Shown: piece by piece, positions 1-13,994 of the stretch | How the letters are laid out: each line of letters opens with the position of its first letter | How positions within the stretch are numbered: the stretch's first letter is position 1 | DNA from: Pelargonium cotyledonis | Lineage: Eukaryota > Streptophyta > Magnoliopsida > Geraniales > Geraniaceae | Direction: 5' to 3' | DNA length: 26,893 nt | Assembly (NCBI GenBank): GCA_036897625.1 | Contig: JAYMTA010000558.1 | Location: forward strand, 1-26,893 | Position numbers and translations under genes: made by a program | Notes under the pieces: model-generated | What the model was told of the DNA's origin: nothing | The model's input: the letters and a program-made list of their open reading frames with translations, nothing else | Database searches by the model: none

Positions 1-220
1 TTATTTGAACTTTTGAGTACTGTTGTATGCTTTGGGTAGAAGCATAAAAATGTCTCCTCTTTTTCCATATCCTTTTCATTGCTCTCATAGTCTCATTGTT
101 TAGAGTTATTGTGATTGTGAAGTAAAATATACATTTTCCTTCTAGACTCCAAGCTCAGAGACATTTTCTCCGATTATTATTGTATGCATACCCCGTGCAG
201 TGCACGGGACACAAATCTAG
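1..220 (+). mobile_element. Helitron 3' terminus (element enters from left edge)
   Basis: Positions 192-208 form a perfect 8-bp-stem hairpin, CCCGTGCA / G / TGCACGGG. An 8-nt spacer follows, then CTAG at 217-220 and a T at 221. A short GC-rich hairpin about 10 nt before a CTRR end, with insertion next to T, is the diagnostic 3' end of plant Helitron rolling-circle transposons. The body would lie to the left, so only the last part is in the window. No Rep/helicase coding sequence is visible in 1-190, so it is probably non-autonomous. The 5' TC end is outside the window. Confidence 0.6.
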
Positions 221-2990
221 TTATTTAGTAAACAACTACCAATCTCCAATTGCTATAGGGCTCATCACTCTGACATGTAATGCAGATGTGGGACAAAGGT
301 AGGGTCGGTTTCGGGTTCGGGTTGATGAACTCTAATTCGATCCTTTAGGGTTTTCTGATTGGTTGAGTTTCGAATTTTAAGCATAAAACACATTGTTTTG
401 CGGGTATATCCAACCCAAACATTATACGTGTTGACCCGATCCTAATCGGAACTAGTTTTTTGGGTTGACAAATACATATTCGAACCCGCTAAAAAATGGG
501 TTGGGTTTCAGGTACCCACCAGTTGAGATCCGTTTTGCCAGCATTAATGAAATGTAAATGATATGATGGTGTTGTGAATATTTTGGAAGGTGGCATAATC
601 CAATTTACTAATTGGAAGTGGCACATAAAGGAGACACAGACCTCCTTGGCCTTGTGTGCTTGTTATGTTCTCACACCTATTCAATTCTTTTTTTTCTTTT
701 CTTCTCCTGCAAGCTAAAAATGGTGCCTTGAGTGAGGGTTATTTTTTTGTACACCAACTTATCTTTGTTTTTTAGGAAGATATCTTATTAATAGGGACTA
801 AAATTTTGAAATTTAAGGTAGATTGTCCGGTTCAACTTGAGATTGAACAAATAAATGATGACAAACTGCTTCAATCTACGATTCATATTTAATTATGTTG
901 GTCGAACTGATAGATTAAATAACTCGGTTAACTACCATCTATATATATATATATGTTAATAACAACATTTCTTTTTAATTAACTAAACTTATAATTTCAC
1001 CATATTTGTTTTGTTAGCTGGTGATAGGAAAATAATAGATGAAGCTAGTGTTGGGTGTTGAATGGATGTTGAGTATTTGAAGTTTGAAGCAGAGGTTAGA
1101 ATTTGGGATACACAACCAACCAATGAGCAAAAGCTAGCTGGCAACTGAAGTTTATTTGTCCATCAAATTTCAAATATTCTAATGCTTTCTTTGAAAAACA
1201 TGTGGAGTTTTTAAATATTTTCTATTGTATTATTCAAAATAATACTAATAAACAACTAAATAGAACAAGATAATTTGTGGGTTCTTATTCTCTCCTAGGT
1301 AAGTGATGACAATATTCCATAGAAAAAAAAAAGAGAGTGTTATGTAATGGTTGGAGAAAATCAAACGTAACATGCATGCCATTTTAGATGCAAACCTAAT
1401 TTTCCTATTAAAGAAAACTACCTAATTTTGGGCTCCAATTGTTTGGTTGTAATTAATTATGTGAAGATATTGTACTACATGGCGGCTTGAATGGCAGGTG
1501 ATGAACCTGAAATTCCCCCCAAAAGAATATTTTCTCTATCCCATGTTCATGCTTTGGTCACCACAATCCCAAGACATACAGCTTTGGCTTTGGCTTTGAC
1601 ATGTTCCCACAAAATGTATATCCGGTCGTGTAATTTTGAACTTATTTATAGAAATGTGTTGTTTATTATGTCATCCACTTGTAAATGGGTCATGAAAATT
1701 GACCTGTTTTATATTTAAGATGGTGTAGTTAATAGAACATTTATTTTTCAATAAAAACACAATTTACGCATATATACGAACTGTCGCATTCAGGTAAATA
1801 AAATTCAACGTAAAACTATTTTTAACACATCCTGTGGAACCCAAGAACTTCAAACAAAAATGAATGAAGAAGAAGAAGAAGATAACCTAAAACTAGCGGC
1901 TAGTTATTGATAAGGTGAAATCCGAATGTCTCTATCTCCTCCCATCCTCTCCAATGGGAGTTGTTTTGTCTATAGTTCAAATGGAGCCAAAACTCAGTTA
2001 ATCATGTGCCTTATCTTTTATAATTTAAATGTTGAAATGACCGTAAATAAAAACAAAATGAACAAACAACGGTACATGTGATGATCACGACGTATGTAAG
2101 TTATATGTAAACTCATTAGTAAGAAATTGTTGGTCATTTTATACATGCAAATGCAAACAGAATTTTAAACATTTATCGAAGTAAAAAAGTATGAATAAAA
2201 TTCAGGAATATGCACTTCTAAACGATTAGGAACATCAACAAATGGATTTGTCCATTATACATACACATATAACAACAATGAGAAGCAAAAATCAGTATAA
2301 GAACTACATTTGTGAGTTTATTACTTTATTATATGTTGTAGAACAACATAGAAAAACTAAGAATTGGAGAGGAGATGAGTTTATGTAATCTCAAATTTTC
2401 AAGTGAAAATTATTGTGTCTATATCAATGGTGCATCATATATTAATTCATTAATGGCGATTTGTGATAATTGGCTAGGCATGTTGCATCAAATATTACTT
2501 CAATCGGTAGCTTAACAACAATCATTTGAGATGGGTACATATATGAAATTTTGAAACAAAAGAATGAAAAAACGTGACAAACGATTATATCTATCTTCCC
2601 CTTTTGCTTAAGACATAAGACCGTTATCATTTAAAAATAAATCTGCGAAATGAGACAAGACCGAAATTTAAGTTAACAACTCCAATGTGGTTGAGAATTT
2701 GACTGAAAAAATAATACTCGTGTGGAAGTTGTCTTTCTCCTTCATTACATGACAAAAGGAGGCAATCTTGTGTTCCCAAACAATCCCTTAGAATTCTAAT
2801 TAGACAATTTTTTTTCTAGTACATATATAAAATAAAAATTGAAAGAGAAAAAATGAATTTGATGTGAACCAATATAATATAAAAAAAAAAAAAAAAAAGA
2901 GGCGAATTTTAAGGGTTGGTATGAAAATAGGAGTCAAATTCAAATCAAATCAAATGAAGGAAATGGAGCTCAACTGTAAGTCAGTGTTGT
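221..2990. other. AT-rich intergenic region, no gene seen
   Basis: There is no credible coding sequence on either strand; the open frames are short, lack splice support and resemble no family I recognise. It holds an AT dinucleotide run near 942-955 and an A-run at 2880-2898. Around 300-530 there is a patch rich in GGGTT-type words that may be an old DNA-transposon remnant. The right end is the distal upstream region of the malate dehydrogenase gene. Confidence 0.6.
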
Positions 2991-3002
2991 GAATGGTGAT
3001 GA

Positions 3003-3023
3003 GATAAGAATTTGACACGTGTC
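3003..3023 (+). promoter_or_regulatory. I-box + G-box light-responsive module
   Basis: GATAAG (I-box) lies at 3003-3008 and CACGTG (G-box, within the palindrome GACACGTGTC) at 3014-3023, separated by only a few bases and ending about 123 bp before the start codon of the chloroplast malate dehydrogenase gene. Paired I-box and G-box elements are the classic light-responsive unit of photosynthesis promoters such as rbcS, which fits a stromal, light-linked enzyme. I see no convincing TATA box between the module and the ATG. The function is inferred from motif identity and position. Confidence 0.5.
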
Positions 3024-3146
3024 CGGTTCATGGCCTTCTTCTACTACATTACATTACCTGTATTTCAAATATTCCATCTCCTCTCCCTCCATTTTCTCAT
3101 TCTCACTGCAAAAACTAAAAACAGAGACTTGTCTGTGTTGCTTGCC

Positions 3147-7064
<3,918 letters not shown>

Positions 7065-7770
7065 ATTCTAATCACACCACAATGTTCCTCCAAGAGTCAG
7101 CAAACAAAATATGAGAATAGAACCATTGATTCTGTAGAATAATTGTGCACAAATAAAAAAAACTAGAGAAGGAGCTAGTAGTGAAAAAAAGTTTGTAAGT
7201 CATGTAAGCAAATTTTGATACCACCATATATTATCTGGGGTGTCCTGTTGTCATTGTATCATTTTTGCAAGAATAAAAATTGTAGCAGAAGTTACATGGT
7301 TGAAATGTTTTTAGTTTTCACAGCCAACCAGTGACAACCTCTACCAAGATATCCTTTATAATCTCTTGCACATGTAAAACACTAAAAACAATACCCACAT
7401 TATCAAATCCCTGAATGTTGATAATAATTTACAGTTTGTAGCTATGTAACCCCAGAAATGCAGGCAGGGCAGAGATTTAAGAACATAACACTACAAACAA
7501 CACAGTAGAACAAAACTAAGAATCATTAGAGTAAAAGCAGGCCAAAACCTGACTCCCAAGAATACTTGGAAACTCACCCAATATAGCATGTTAGGTTTAT
7601 ATGTTACAATGGAGAGTAAATTTAGACTGCCAAGTATCAGTTTGACATTCAACATAATTTAACAATCCAACAAATAACAAATCTTTAACAGCCTGTTTTC
7701 CTCATCCTATGTGGAGAATCAACTAGAAACTATTCTCGGAATTCTTCCACGGAACCATATTGAAGTGGCA
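7065..7770. other. Convergent 3' intergenic region between MDH and the first NAC gene
   Basis: Holds the 3' ends of two genes that face each other. AATAAA-like words at about 7151 and 7271 are plausible poly(A) signals for the + strand malate dehydrogenase transcript. The - strand NAC transcript must end in the same 700 bp, so the two 3' UTRs may overlap. No other coding or RNA gene is seen. Confidence 0.55.
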
Positions 7771-10700
7771 TTACCTGGTATAGATGTATGAACCTATTTT
7801 GAAACTGACTGACAGGAGTACCAACAGCCAAATAAACATCAAGTACAACCATCCCCTAGAAACCATAGATCCTGTCTTGCCTGAGTATGTACCAGATGTT
7901 GGCATCACACTGGTTGGGGAGACATCACCTTGCAGGTTGAAAGAGATAGTAATGTTCAAATCCCCGTTCTTGCCAAACGACCAGTCCATTCCATTGCCAG
8001 TTAGAGTCATGTTTCTTATTCGGATCATCCCAGCAGTTACATGAACTGAACTGGAGGCTTGTCCTGCTTGATTGAACCGAAGAGCCGCATCTTTTGAAGG
8101 GAACTCCGATGCAAATGCTGGAGGAGCAGGGATGCTACCCAACATTTGACTTGCTCGTTTGAGGAATGGATACTTAATATCTGTACCACAGATATAAGGT
8201 AACACAGATCAATCACAGTAGATAACAAGACCATGGCGTGCGATATGAGAATTAAAGGATTTATAACTCTTAATGGGAAAATATCAAACAAATATTAATT
8301 AAGGGAAGGCAAGTTAATGGTGCAAAAGGCAAATTAACTCATAATTACCTGATTCCGATTTTGGAGCTTCTGGATTCTCCATAGAAGAGGATGCATCATT
8401 GTGACTGCAAGCTTCTGCAATGTATTGAATTCCTGTGGGCACCAGCTCACTCGCACCATTCACATCCTGGAAAAGAATCATTTTTTAAATTACTTTATTA
8501 ACAACATGATTGTACTTAATATCAACCAAAACTTAAAAATCATGCTTCACAAATTCCAGAGAGTATTTCAAGGCTGATCTCTTACTGTCTGGGGAACAGC
8601 TGCTTGCTCAATCACAGAGTTCTCAGCCTCCAAAAATTGAGAAGGATCAAAAGTCATGTTGTCATCAGCTGCATCGAAGAATGCAAGATACTCATCAAGC
8701 ATGCCAAAATCATCAGCATCCGGCTCAACGGGGTTCAAAAGATCATTTTTCTCTAAGAACAATCCATCTGGGGACGTCAGATTATTATCAGAAGTATCCA
8801 AGTATGGTTCATCAAGCAAGTAATTGACATCTACAGAATCCACATTGTTTGACTCAACAAAATGTTCCTCTTTGACTGGTTTTTCATGTTGCTCCGGTAG
8901 GTCAACAAACTTCTGGTCACCTCTCAGCTCAGAACCAAATTCAGTTTCACCATTGCCTATCATAGGCTTCTGATCATCTTCAACATAGTCCCCAGAATTC
9001 ACAATATAGTTGCTTGTTTCTCCATAATAAAAATTCAAAGGCTGGGGAGCATTTTCAGATGGGATGCTGCTGTAAAGATTCTGGAAGAACATACACACTT
9101 TTCAGAATTCTAAATATTAGCTATGACTAGATCAATTATTGAAAATAATAAGAAAAAATCTCACCAGGATTGTAGCCTAAAGGACAGGAAACAGGCATCT
9201 TTAAGTAAAATGACAGGAAAAATAACATAAGGGAAACATGACGAAATACTCAAAGAACACTAAATCTACCGGTGCACAACTAATCAATATATACTTTCTA
9301 GACAGTAACAATTTTCAATATATATACACACACAGAGACAAACAAGATGAATACTCAAATAACACTAAATCCATACCAGTGCACAACTAAACAATCAAAT
9401 AGCCCAACCAAACATTTCAATCAACATATACTTTTTAGAAACTTCAGCAAAAATTTCAATCTCTAACTGTCCTATCCCTCTGCATCAACTTTTACCCTTC
9501 TTCAGTTCAATACCATGGCTACAAAAATAGCCCTCAATGTCAACTGTTCTACCAGCCTGACCATTCTTTCTCGCTGTCTCACAATAACTCCTAGCTTGAC
9601 AGCTAGCCCCAATAAGCATAGATTGATTAAGATTCTTTTAACATGCACAGAACAATATATTTCACAAGTTGGCAACACATCCCTGTATTTCCATGCTTAG
9701 TCAGGTCATAGTAGAAAATCGATTGGTTTAGGTTCCAGCAGTCTTGACAAGTGCCAACATGAGGAGGCATACTAGCCACGACCATGAGTCCACCATTCTC
9801 TCATTTAGAGTGGTTGGATCTATAAGAAAAGTAACGCAAAAAAGGCCTAACTAATTACAGTGAAGTGTTCACTATTAAGTACTCCCTATGTAAGGACTGC
9901 ATAAAACATGTAGAGCTATTGCCGAAAATACTACCTCCGTCCCAAAATAAATGAGTGTCCTGTTTCTCATAAATCTTTTAAGTTTTCCTTAATTTTTCTC
10001 AAAATGGAAACCAAGACACTCATTTTGATAGAGGAAGTAAAGGAATTTAACTCACTCATCCAAAATTTAAAACTCAAGCACGATATTATTTCTTTCTAGA
10101 AGCTAAATACTGAACATATCTGTTTCATCTGTGGTTCAAAAGCAAAATGCTAGTCATACCAACAAGTTCACTAAATCTACCAACACAAACCTACCAAGTT
10201 CACTAAATCTACCAACACAATCATTATGATATTTCAAGTAAAGTAATATGCAACAAGTTTAAAGTTCAATTCCAATAATGGGATGATCATTAAGTCCTGA
10301 ACTATACAATACCTCTCATCATCGTGAGACTGGGAGAGGAAAAGCAACACCAAGTCACCTCACCAATATCTAACATAAGTCACCTCATAACCTAAACAAA
10401 ATCATACAGATACAGAAATAGGCAGGAATTGCACAAACCTGGTCAATGTCATTGAACTCAACATACACATCAGGACCATGGGCATCATCATATACAAATT
10501 CATCTGGGGGCACCTCTTGGCCAGGCACAAAGGACACCTCATCATCTTCCCATTCCTCCTCAACAAAGGGTGCCCCATACTGCTCTCCGTTTTTAGGGCC
10601 AGAGCCACTCTTCTGAAAAATCCTACATAGCACAAAAGCATCCTTTTCCACCCAGACAAACAAAAACAACAATAAATTCCAAAACCAACAACAATAACAG

Positions 10701-11289
10701 CAACAGCTAATAAATCACAATTCAAGCATTCAATCATAATCTTACTTGAGAAACTCCAGCTTTCTCCAACTCCTCATCAACAAGCCGGTACTCGTGCATG
10801 ACCCAATTGGAACGCTCACCTTTAGGAGCTCGACCCTTGTGGAAAACAAGAGTCTTTTTCATCCCAACAATCCGGGAATTGTGCTGCACCGGCCTATCTT
10901 TGCCGGTAGTCTTCCAATATCCTCTCTCAGTGGCACGATTGGTCCTCGACCCATTACCATACTTTTTGTCCAGACCACTAAAAAAGTACCACTCCAAGTC
11001 TCTGGTTTTCAGCTTCGCCATACCTAACAACAACAACAAAAAACCAAAAACCAAGAAAATCAGAACAGAAAATTGTTAACACGAATATACACATAAGCAT
11101 ATACGCATATAAACAGAGGTTACTTGGGAGATCCCAGGGTTCGATCTTGTATATGTCGACCTCGGAGATCGGGTCAAACCGGAAGGGCTTGCCGGAGACC
11201 TTGCGCCTGAGGTAGTATCGAACGAGTTCTTCATCGGTGGGGTGGAATCGGAACCCGGGAGCGAGTGAATTAGCCGAGTCACAGCCCAT
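7771..11289 (-). CDS. NAC053: Membrane-tethered NAC transcription factor, NAC053/NAC078 (NTL) type, 6 exons
   Basis: Exons in transcript order: 11289-11124, 11023-10746, 10642-10439, 9080-8586, 8466-8349, 8180-7771. All junctions are GT-AG, the frame is continuous, and the product is 556 aa. The NAC DNA-binding domain spans about residues 9-160 with its usual landmarks [52 protein letters not shown] and WVMHEYRL, then [10 protein letters not shown]. The middle is acidic and probably activating ([21 protein letters not shown]). The C-terminal block [27 protein letters not shown] and NMTL is characteristic of NAC053/NAC078. A hydrophobic segment at about 531-549 near the extreme C-terminus is the tail anchor. 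In the family the protein sits in ER or plasma membrane, is released under stress, and activates ROS or proteasome-stress genes; that role is inferred here. The start is the ATG at 11289, because the preceding in-frame codons are TTG. The symbol marks the orthology group; whether it is closer to NAC053 or NAC078 is unresolved. Confidence 0.95.
9241..9461. repeat. Imperfect direct duplication in NAC053-like intron 3
   Basis: About 90-115 bp is duplicated. The first copy is 9241-9330 and the second 9346-9461. Shared words include AATACTCAAA, AACACTAAATC, GTGCACAACTAA and ATATACTTT followed by TAGA. The second copy carries an extra stretch of about 25 bp (near 9393-9420). It is intronic and no function is apparent. 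Confidence 0.6.
9931..10037. mobile_element. Stowaway-like MITE (107 bp) in NAC053-like intron 3
   Basis: The left end, CTACCTCCGTCCCAAAATAA, is the classic Stowaway (Tc1/mariner-derived) terminus. The right end read in reverse gives CTTCCTCTATCAAAATGAGT, matching the left inverted repeat imperfectly. TA dinucleotides flank both sides (9929-9930 and 10038-10039), the expected target-site duplication. The element has no coding capacity and is spliced out with the intron. Confidence 0.85.
10163..10220. repeat. 26-bp perfect direct repeat, period 32
   Basis: A 26-bp sequence beginning CAAGTTCACTAAATC at 10163-10188 recurs exactly at 10195-10220 inside intron 3 of the NAC053-like gene. The core ACTAAATCTACC also occurs in the duplicated block near 9260, so this intron has grown by several local duplications. 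Confidence 0.8.
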
Positions 11290-11296
11290 CAACAAA

Positions 11297-11452
11297 TTAA
11301 ATATTAAAAAATGAAAAAAGGTTATCGATCAATTGAGTAAAATTAGGGTTCTGTTCAGGAAATTGTTGGGTTAGGGTTACGGTTATCAGTCGGAATCGGA
11401 GGGCTGAAAATGGCGGTCGGCGAGAGCCATTGCGGTTTTGGTCAAAGAGCAT
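11297..11452 (-). promoter_or_regulatory. Possible upstream ORF of the NAC053-like gene (51 codons)
   Basis: An ATG at 11452 opens a 51-codon frame (begins MLFDQNRNGSRRPP) that ends at a TAA at 11297-11299, only 7 nt before the main ATG at 11289. If transcription starts upstream of 11452, ribosomes would finish this uORF almost on top of the NAC start, which normally reduces main-ORF translation. No transcript start can be placed from the sequence and I do not recognise the peptide as a known conserved-peptide uORF family. Confidence 0.35.
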
Positions 11453-11526
11453 GGAGGTGGAGTTTTGTTTGTTATATGGTGGTGTTTGCGAGGTGAGTGT
11501 TTGGATCACCAGCTGGGGGCGTACTG

Positions 11527-11603
11527 TGAGTCACGGACATGCGCGCCCTGACACGTGGGAATTAACGAGACGTGGTGCTGGTTTTCTTCAAACGGTGACG
11601 TAA
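11527..11603 (-). promoter_or_regulatory. Cluster of bZIP-type ACGT/TGAGTCA sites upstream of the NAC053-like gene
   Basis: Within 77 bp, 240-315 bp upstream of the NAC start codon, four bZIP-type sites occur: TGAGTCA (11527-11533), a G-box CACGTG (11552-11557), ACGTGG (11570-11575) and TGACGTAA (11596-11603). ACGT-core sites are bound by ABA-, stress- and unfolded-protein-response bZIP factors. The dense spacing suggests a real stress-responsive promoter segment and suits a stress-activated membrane NAC factor. Function is inferred. Confidence 0.45.
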
Positions 11604-12720
11604 CTGCCTCCGTCAAGTTGTGGATATCGCTCAAGTATCAAGAGTGTGCCTCTAGGCGTGGGCCCACCAACCTCTACCTTCATTTCATTTTTTCTTCTTT
11701 CTTTTAAGCACAAGAACCATCCGGTTCGCATACTAACTCGCAAAACGAATCTCACGACACCAACTCGATGCCCATTGTCGATCTTTGTTCCCAAACTCCC
11801 AGCTTGGGACTACCTAAGGCCCCACCCAAAGTCACACACATCCGAAAATAAGCCTGAATCTTTACAGGGTATTGTCCAATACAATCAATCTCAAATTGAA
11901 ATATCATTTTGGATCAGCCCTAAATAGTTACTTGCAACATAAAGCATATTGACACTCTAAAATTACATGTTACACTAATTCAGGCGTTAGTCCGCTTCGG
12001 GGACATATAACAATAACTTCGACTCTCTTTTTAGTCAAGTTTAACAAAAAATCGAAATGAATCTAATTAAAAGTTTCCTATGATAGTGCTTCATTTTGGG
12101 TTGAACCTCAGTTTTTCATATATAATTTCAAAGAGGCAAATGAGAACCAGATTCAAGTTTACCTTTTTACTACCCTCCTGATCACATGTGCAAGCTTGCT
12201 CGCCCCAATGGCCGAGTCAAAATTCTGAAAACTTATCGGCCACCAATGCTTATGGCAAATCTGACTTAGTCGCAATCGTTTGGTCTTCGATGACACGGCG
12301 TCATCGGAGGATGTAAGCCTATTTTCACTAAAATTGTAGCCTCATCCTAGTCATCCATCCTGGGCGTCGACTTTGGATCCCTCTACTTGGACACTTAGTT
12401 TGTGGAAATCAAATCCTTCCCATGCTCTCGCGAACTCATTGTAATTCATGGTTTCGTTTTGCTCTAAAAACAAATAGATGTTGCATAAATTGTTGCATTT
12501 TTATACAATCTAAGTAACACTGGGATTGAAAAAAATGACATTTTAATTCAAAAATTGGACAACTCTACGAAATTTAATTAAGAATTCATATAGGCAAATC
12601 CTTTATAACTCCAAACAAATTTGAAGATTTTAAATCGATCAAAACTCCAACAATTTTTGGGTCTAATGGTTTAAAGTGTTTGGACGCCTTAGTGCGACAA
12701 AGATTTTTCGAGCCTAGAAA
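11604..12720. other. Intergenic region between the NAC genes, no gene seen
   Basis: The only open frames are short and overlap on both strands near 11588-11927 without recognisable domains. I see no RNA gene or clear transposon end. The left part is distal promoter of the NAC053-like gene. Confidence 0.5.
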
Positions 12721-12882
12721 CAAAAATATGACGGAAAGTGTCCACAAACAAACATGTTTGCAATTCTAGCAAAGAAGTATAACGTCATCTATACGAGGGG
12801 ATAGATACTAAGAGAAACAACATACATAATGCTATATATGCAACAACATTTATATCTGACAGTTCACTTCAATAACTAACTA
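12721..12882. repeat. Orphan second copy of the 3'-end sequence of the NAC050-like gene
   Basis: This block aligns by eye with 13806-13991, the sequence directly 3' of the NAC050-like stop codon. Shared landmarks in the same order include CAAAAAT, GGCAATTTTAGCA versus TGCAATTCTAGCA, AATGTCATCT versus AACGTCATCT, ATATGTAACAACATT versus ATATGCAACAACATT, and ATCTGAGAGTTCA versus ATCTGACAGTTCA, then AATAACTAACTAA. Similarity fades at the point where coding sequence would begin. It may be a partial duplication or the last trace of a lost third NAC copy. Confidence 0.65.
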
Positions 12883-13119
12883 ATTTGTGCAAGTGACGGA
12901 TTCCTGACACTCGACTTGAATTTCTGATCTGAACATTGACTTGAGCTCAACATCAACTATCCAAACACTCGGTAAAGAAGAATGCACTAAACGAGATCGT
13001 ACTAAGACCCAAGATTTGACTAAATCAAAAGAGCCGAATCATACTTTAATAAGTGGAATTCAATTGCTGTCAATTTTGTTTCACAAAATAATGCACACTC
13101 ATGAGCAATTACATAATTA
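12883..13119. other. Unassigned intergenic stretch
   Basis: Lies between the orphan 3'-end copy and a decayed Helitron terminus. A 60-codon open frame here (12941-13123) has no recognisable domain and lies in low-complexity AT-rich sequence, so I do not call it a gene. Confidence 0.5.
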
Positions 13120-13147
13120 CTAGTAAGAGACCCGTGTGTTGTACGCA
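13120..13147 (-). mobile_element. Decayed Helitron 3' terminus, minus strand
   Basis: Read on the minus strand the block gives a degenerate hairpin (13147-13131, ending ACACGGG), a short spacer TCTCTTA, CTAG (13123-13120) and then T. This is the same layout as the clean terminus at 192-220. The stem mismatches are mostly the changes expected from loss of CpG sites. The element body would extend rightward, toward the RNase H-like fragment; no 5' end was found. Confidence 0.35.
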
Positions 13148-13415
13148 TTATCGAAAACTTGAAATGAAGAGATATTATTAAACTAATATGAGTCGAGCAT
13201 GTATGATATTCAGTTTAATCTTTTTAAATTTATAACACAATAAAAAAATAGAGTAACAATAAATTAATTCATTACGGAACAAACGAGCGGCAAAGAGCGT
13301 GTGCAACATGATTAGTCTATCACCCTATATAAATGCAAACTTCAAACTATCAAACTGACTAACCAAAAATAGAATATCACCGTGGGTTCTCCCACCGTGG
13401 GTCCTCCCTTTCGGT

Positions 13416-13727
13416 CTACAAAGCCTGAATAACCTGCATCGCATCATACTCAAAATGAGCATACACCATTCTTGGAATGATCCACCTTAAGGCCTCCTTG
13501 ATCGCGAGTGTTTCTACATGAAGAGGGTCCAAGGAACTGGACCACCCGTCACGACCTCCGTCCCAGCACACGCCTCCTTGATTGCGAGTGTTTCTACATG
13601 AAGAGGGTCCAAAGGACTGGACCATCCGGCACGACCTCCGTCCCAGCACACGCCGGCGTGATCCCGCACTACCCATCCGCCCCAACCGGCCAAATTCCCC
13701 AATTACATTTTTCATATTAAGCTTCAA
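13416..13727 (-). pseudogene. Fragment of a plant RNase H-like (RVT_3) domain, disrupted
   Basis: In one minus-strand frame the sequence reads GWVVRDHAGVCWDGGR and in another DPLHVETLAIKEALRWI, then an acidic residue followed by AMQVIQAL. These match in order the RVT_3 pattern of plant non-LTR retrotransposons: a glycine-rich start with V-R-D, then a helix with AEALAIREAL, then SD-x-x-x-V-x-x-L. An 80-bp tandem duplication inside the domain shifts the frame, so the fragment cannot make a working protein. It is probably a retroelement scrap, possibly carried by the Helitron remnant at 13120. The start of the domain is visible but no reverse transcriptase or stop context remains. Confidence 0.6.
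13492..13651. repeat. 80-bp tandem duplication (2 copies, about 94% identical)
   Basis: Units 13492-13571 and 13572-13651 begin GCCTCCTTGAT and end CCAGCACAC or similar; I count 5 differences by eye. Eighty is not a multiple of three, so the duplication breaks the RNase H-like frame. The copies have had time to diverge slightly. Confidence 0.85.
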
Positions 13728-13994
13728 CTAGGCAAAGGACAAGAAGCAGAATAGAACTACACAAAACAAGTTGAACATTTTTCAATAACAAAAACAAAAA
13801 ACAAAACAAAAATGACAAAAGAAGCATACACCAGAGACAAAACAGGTTGGCAATTTTAGCATCAAGTTTAATGTCATCTCAACTGTATCTGAATCTGTAT
13901 CTGAGGTGAGATGTTAAGGATAGAACAGGCAGATTTACTACATATGTAACAACATTAACATCTGAGAGTTCAGTTCAGTAACTAACCAACTAAA

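Noticed and set aside
300-536. GGGTTCGGGTT-rich patch resembling hAT-type MITE ends
   Set aside because: The two sides do not form convincing terminal inverted repeats and no target-site duplication was found.
1491-1718. 75-codon plus-strand frame upstream of MDH
   Set aside because: No domain, no splice partner and AT-rich intergenic composition.
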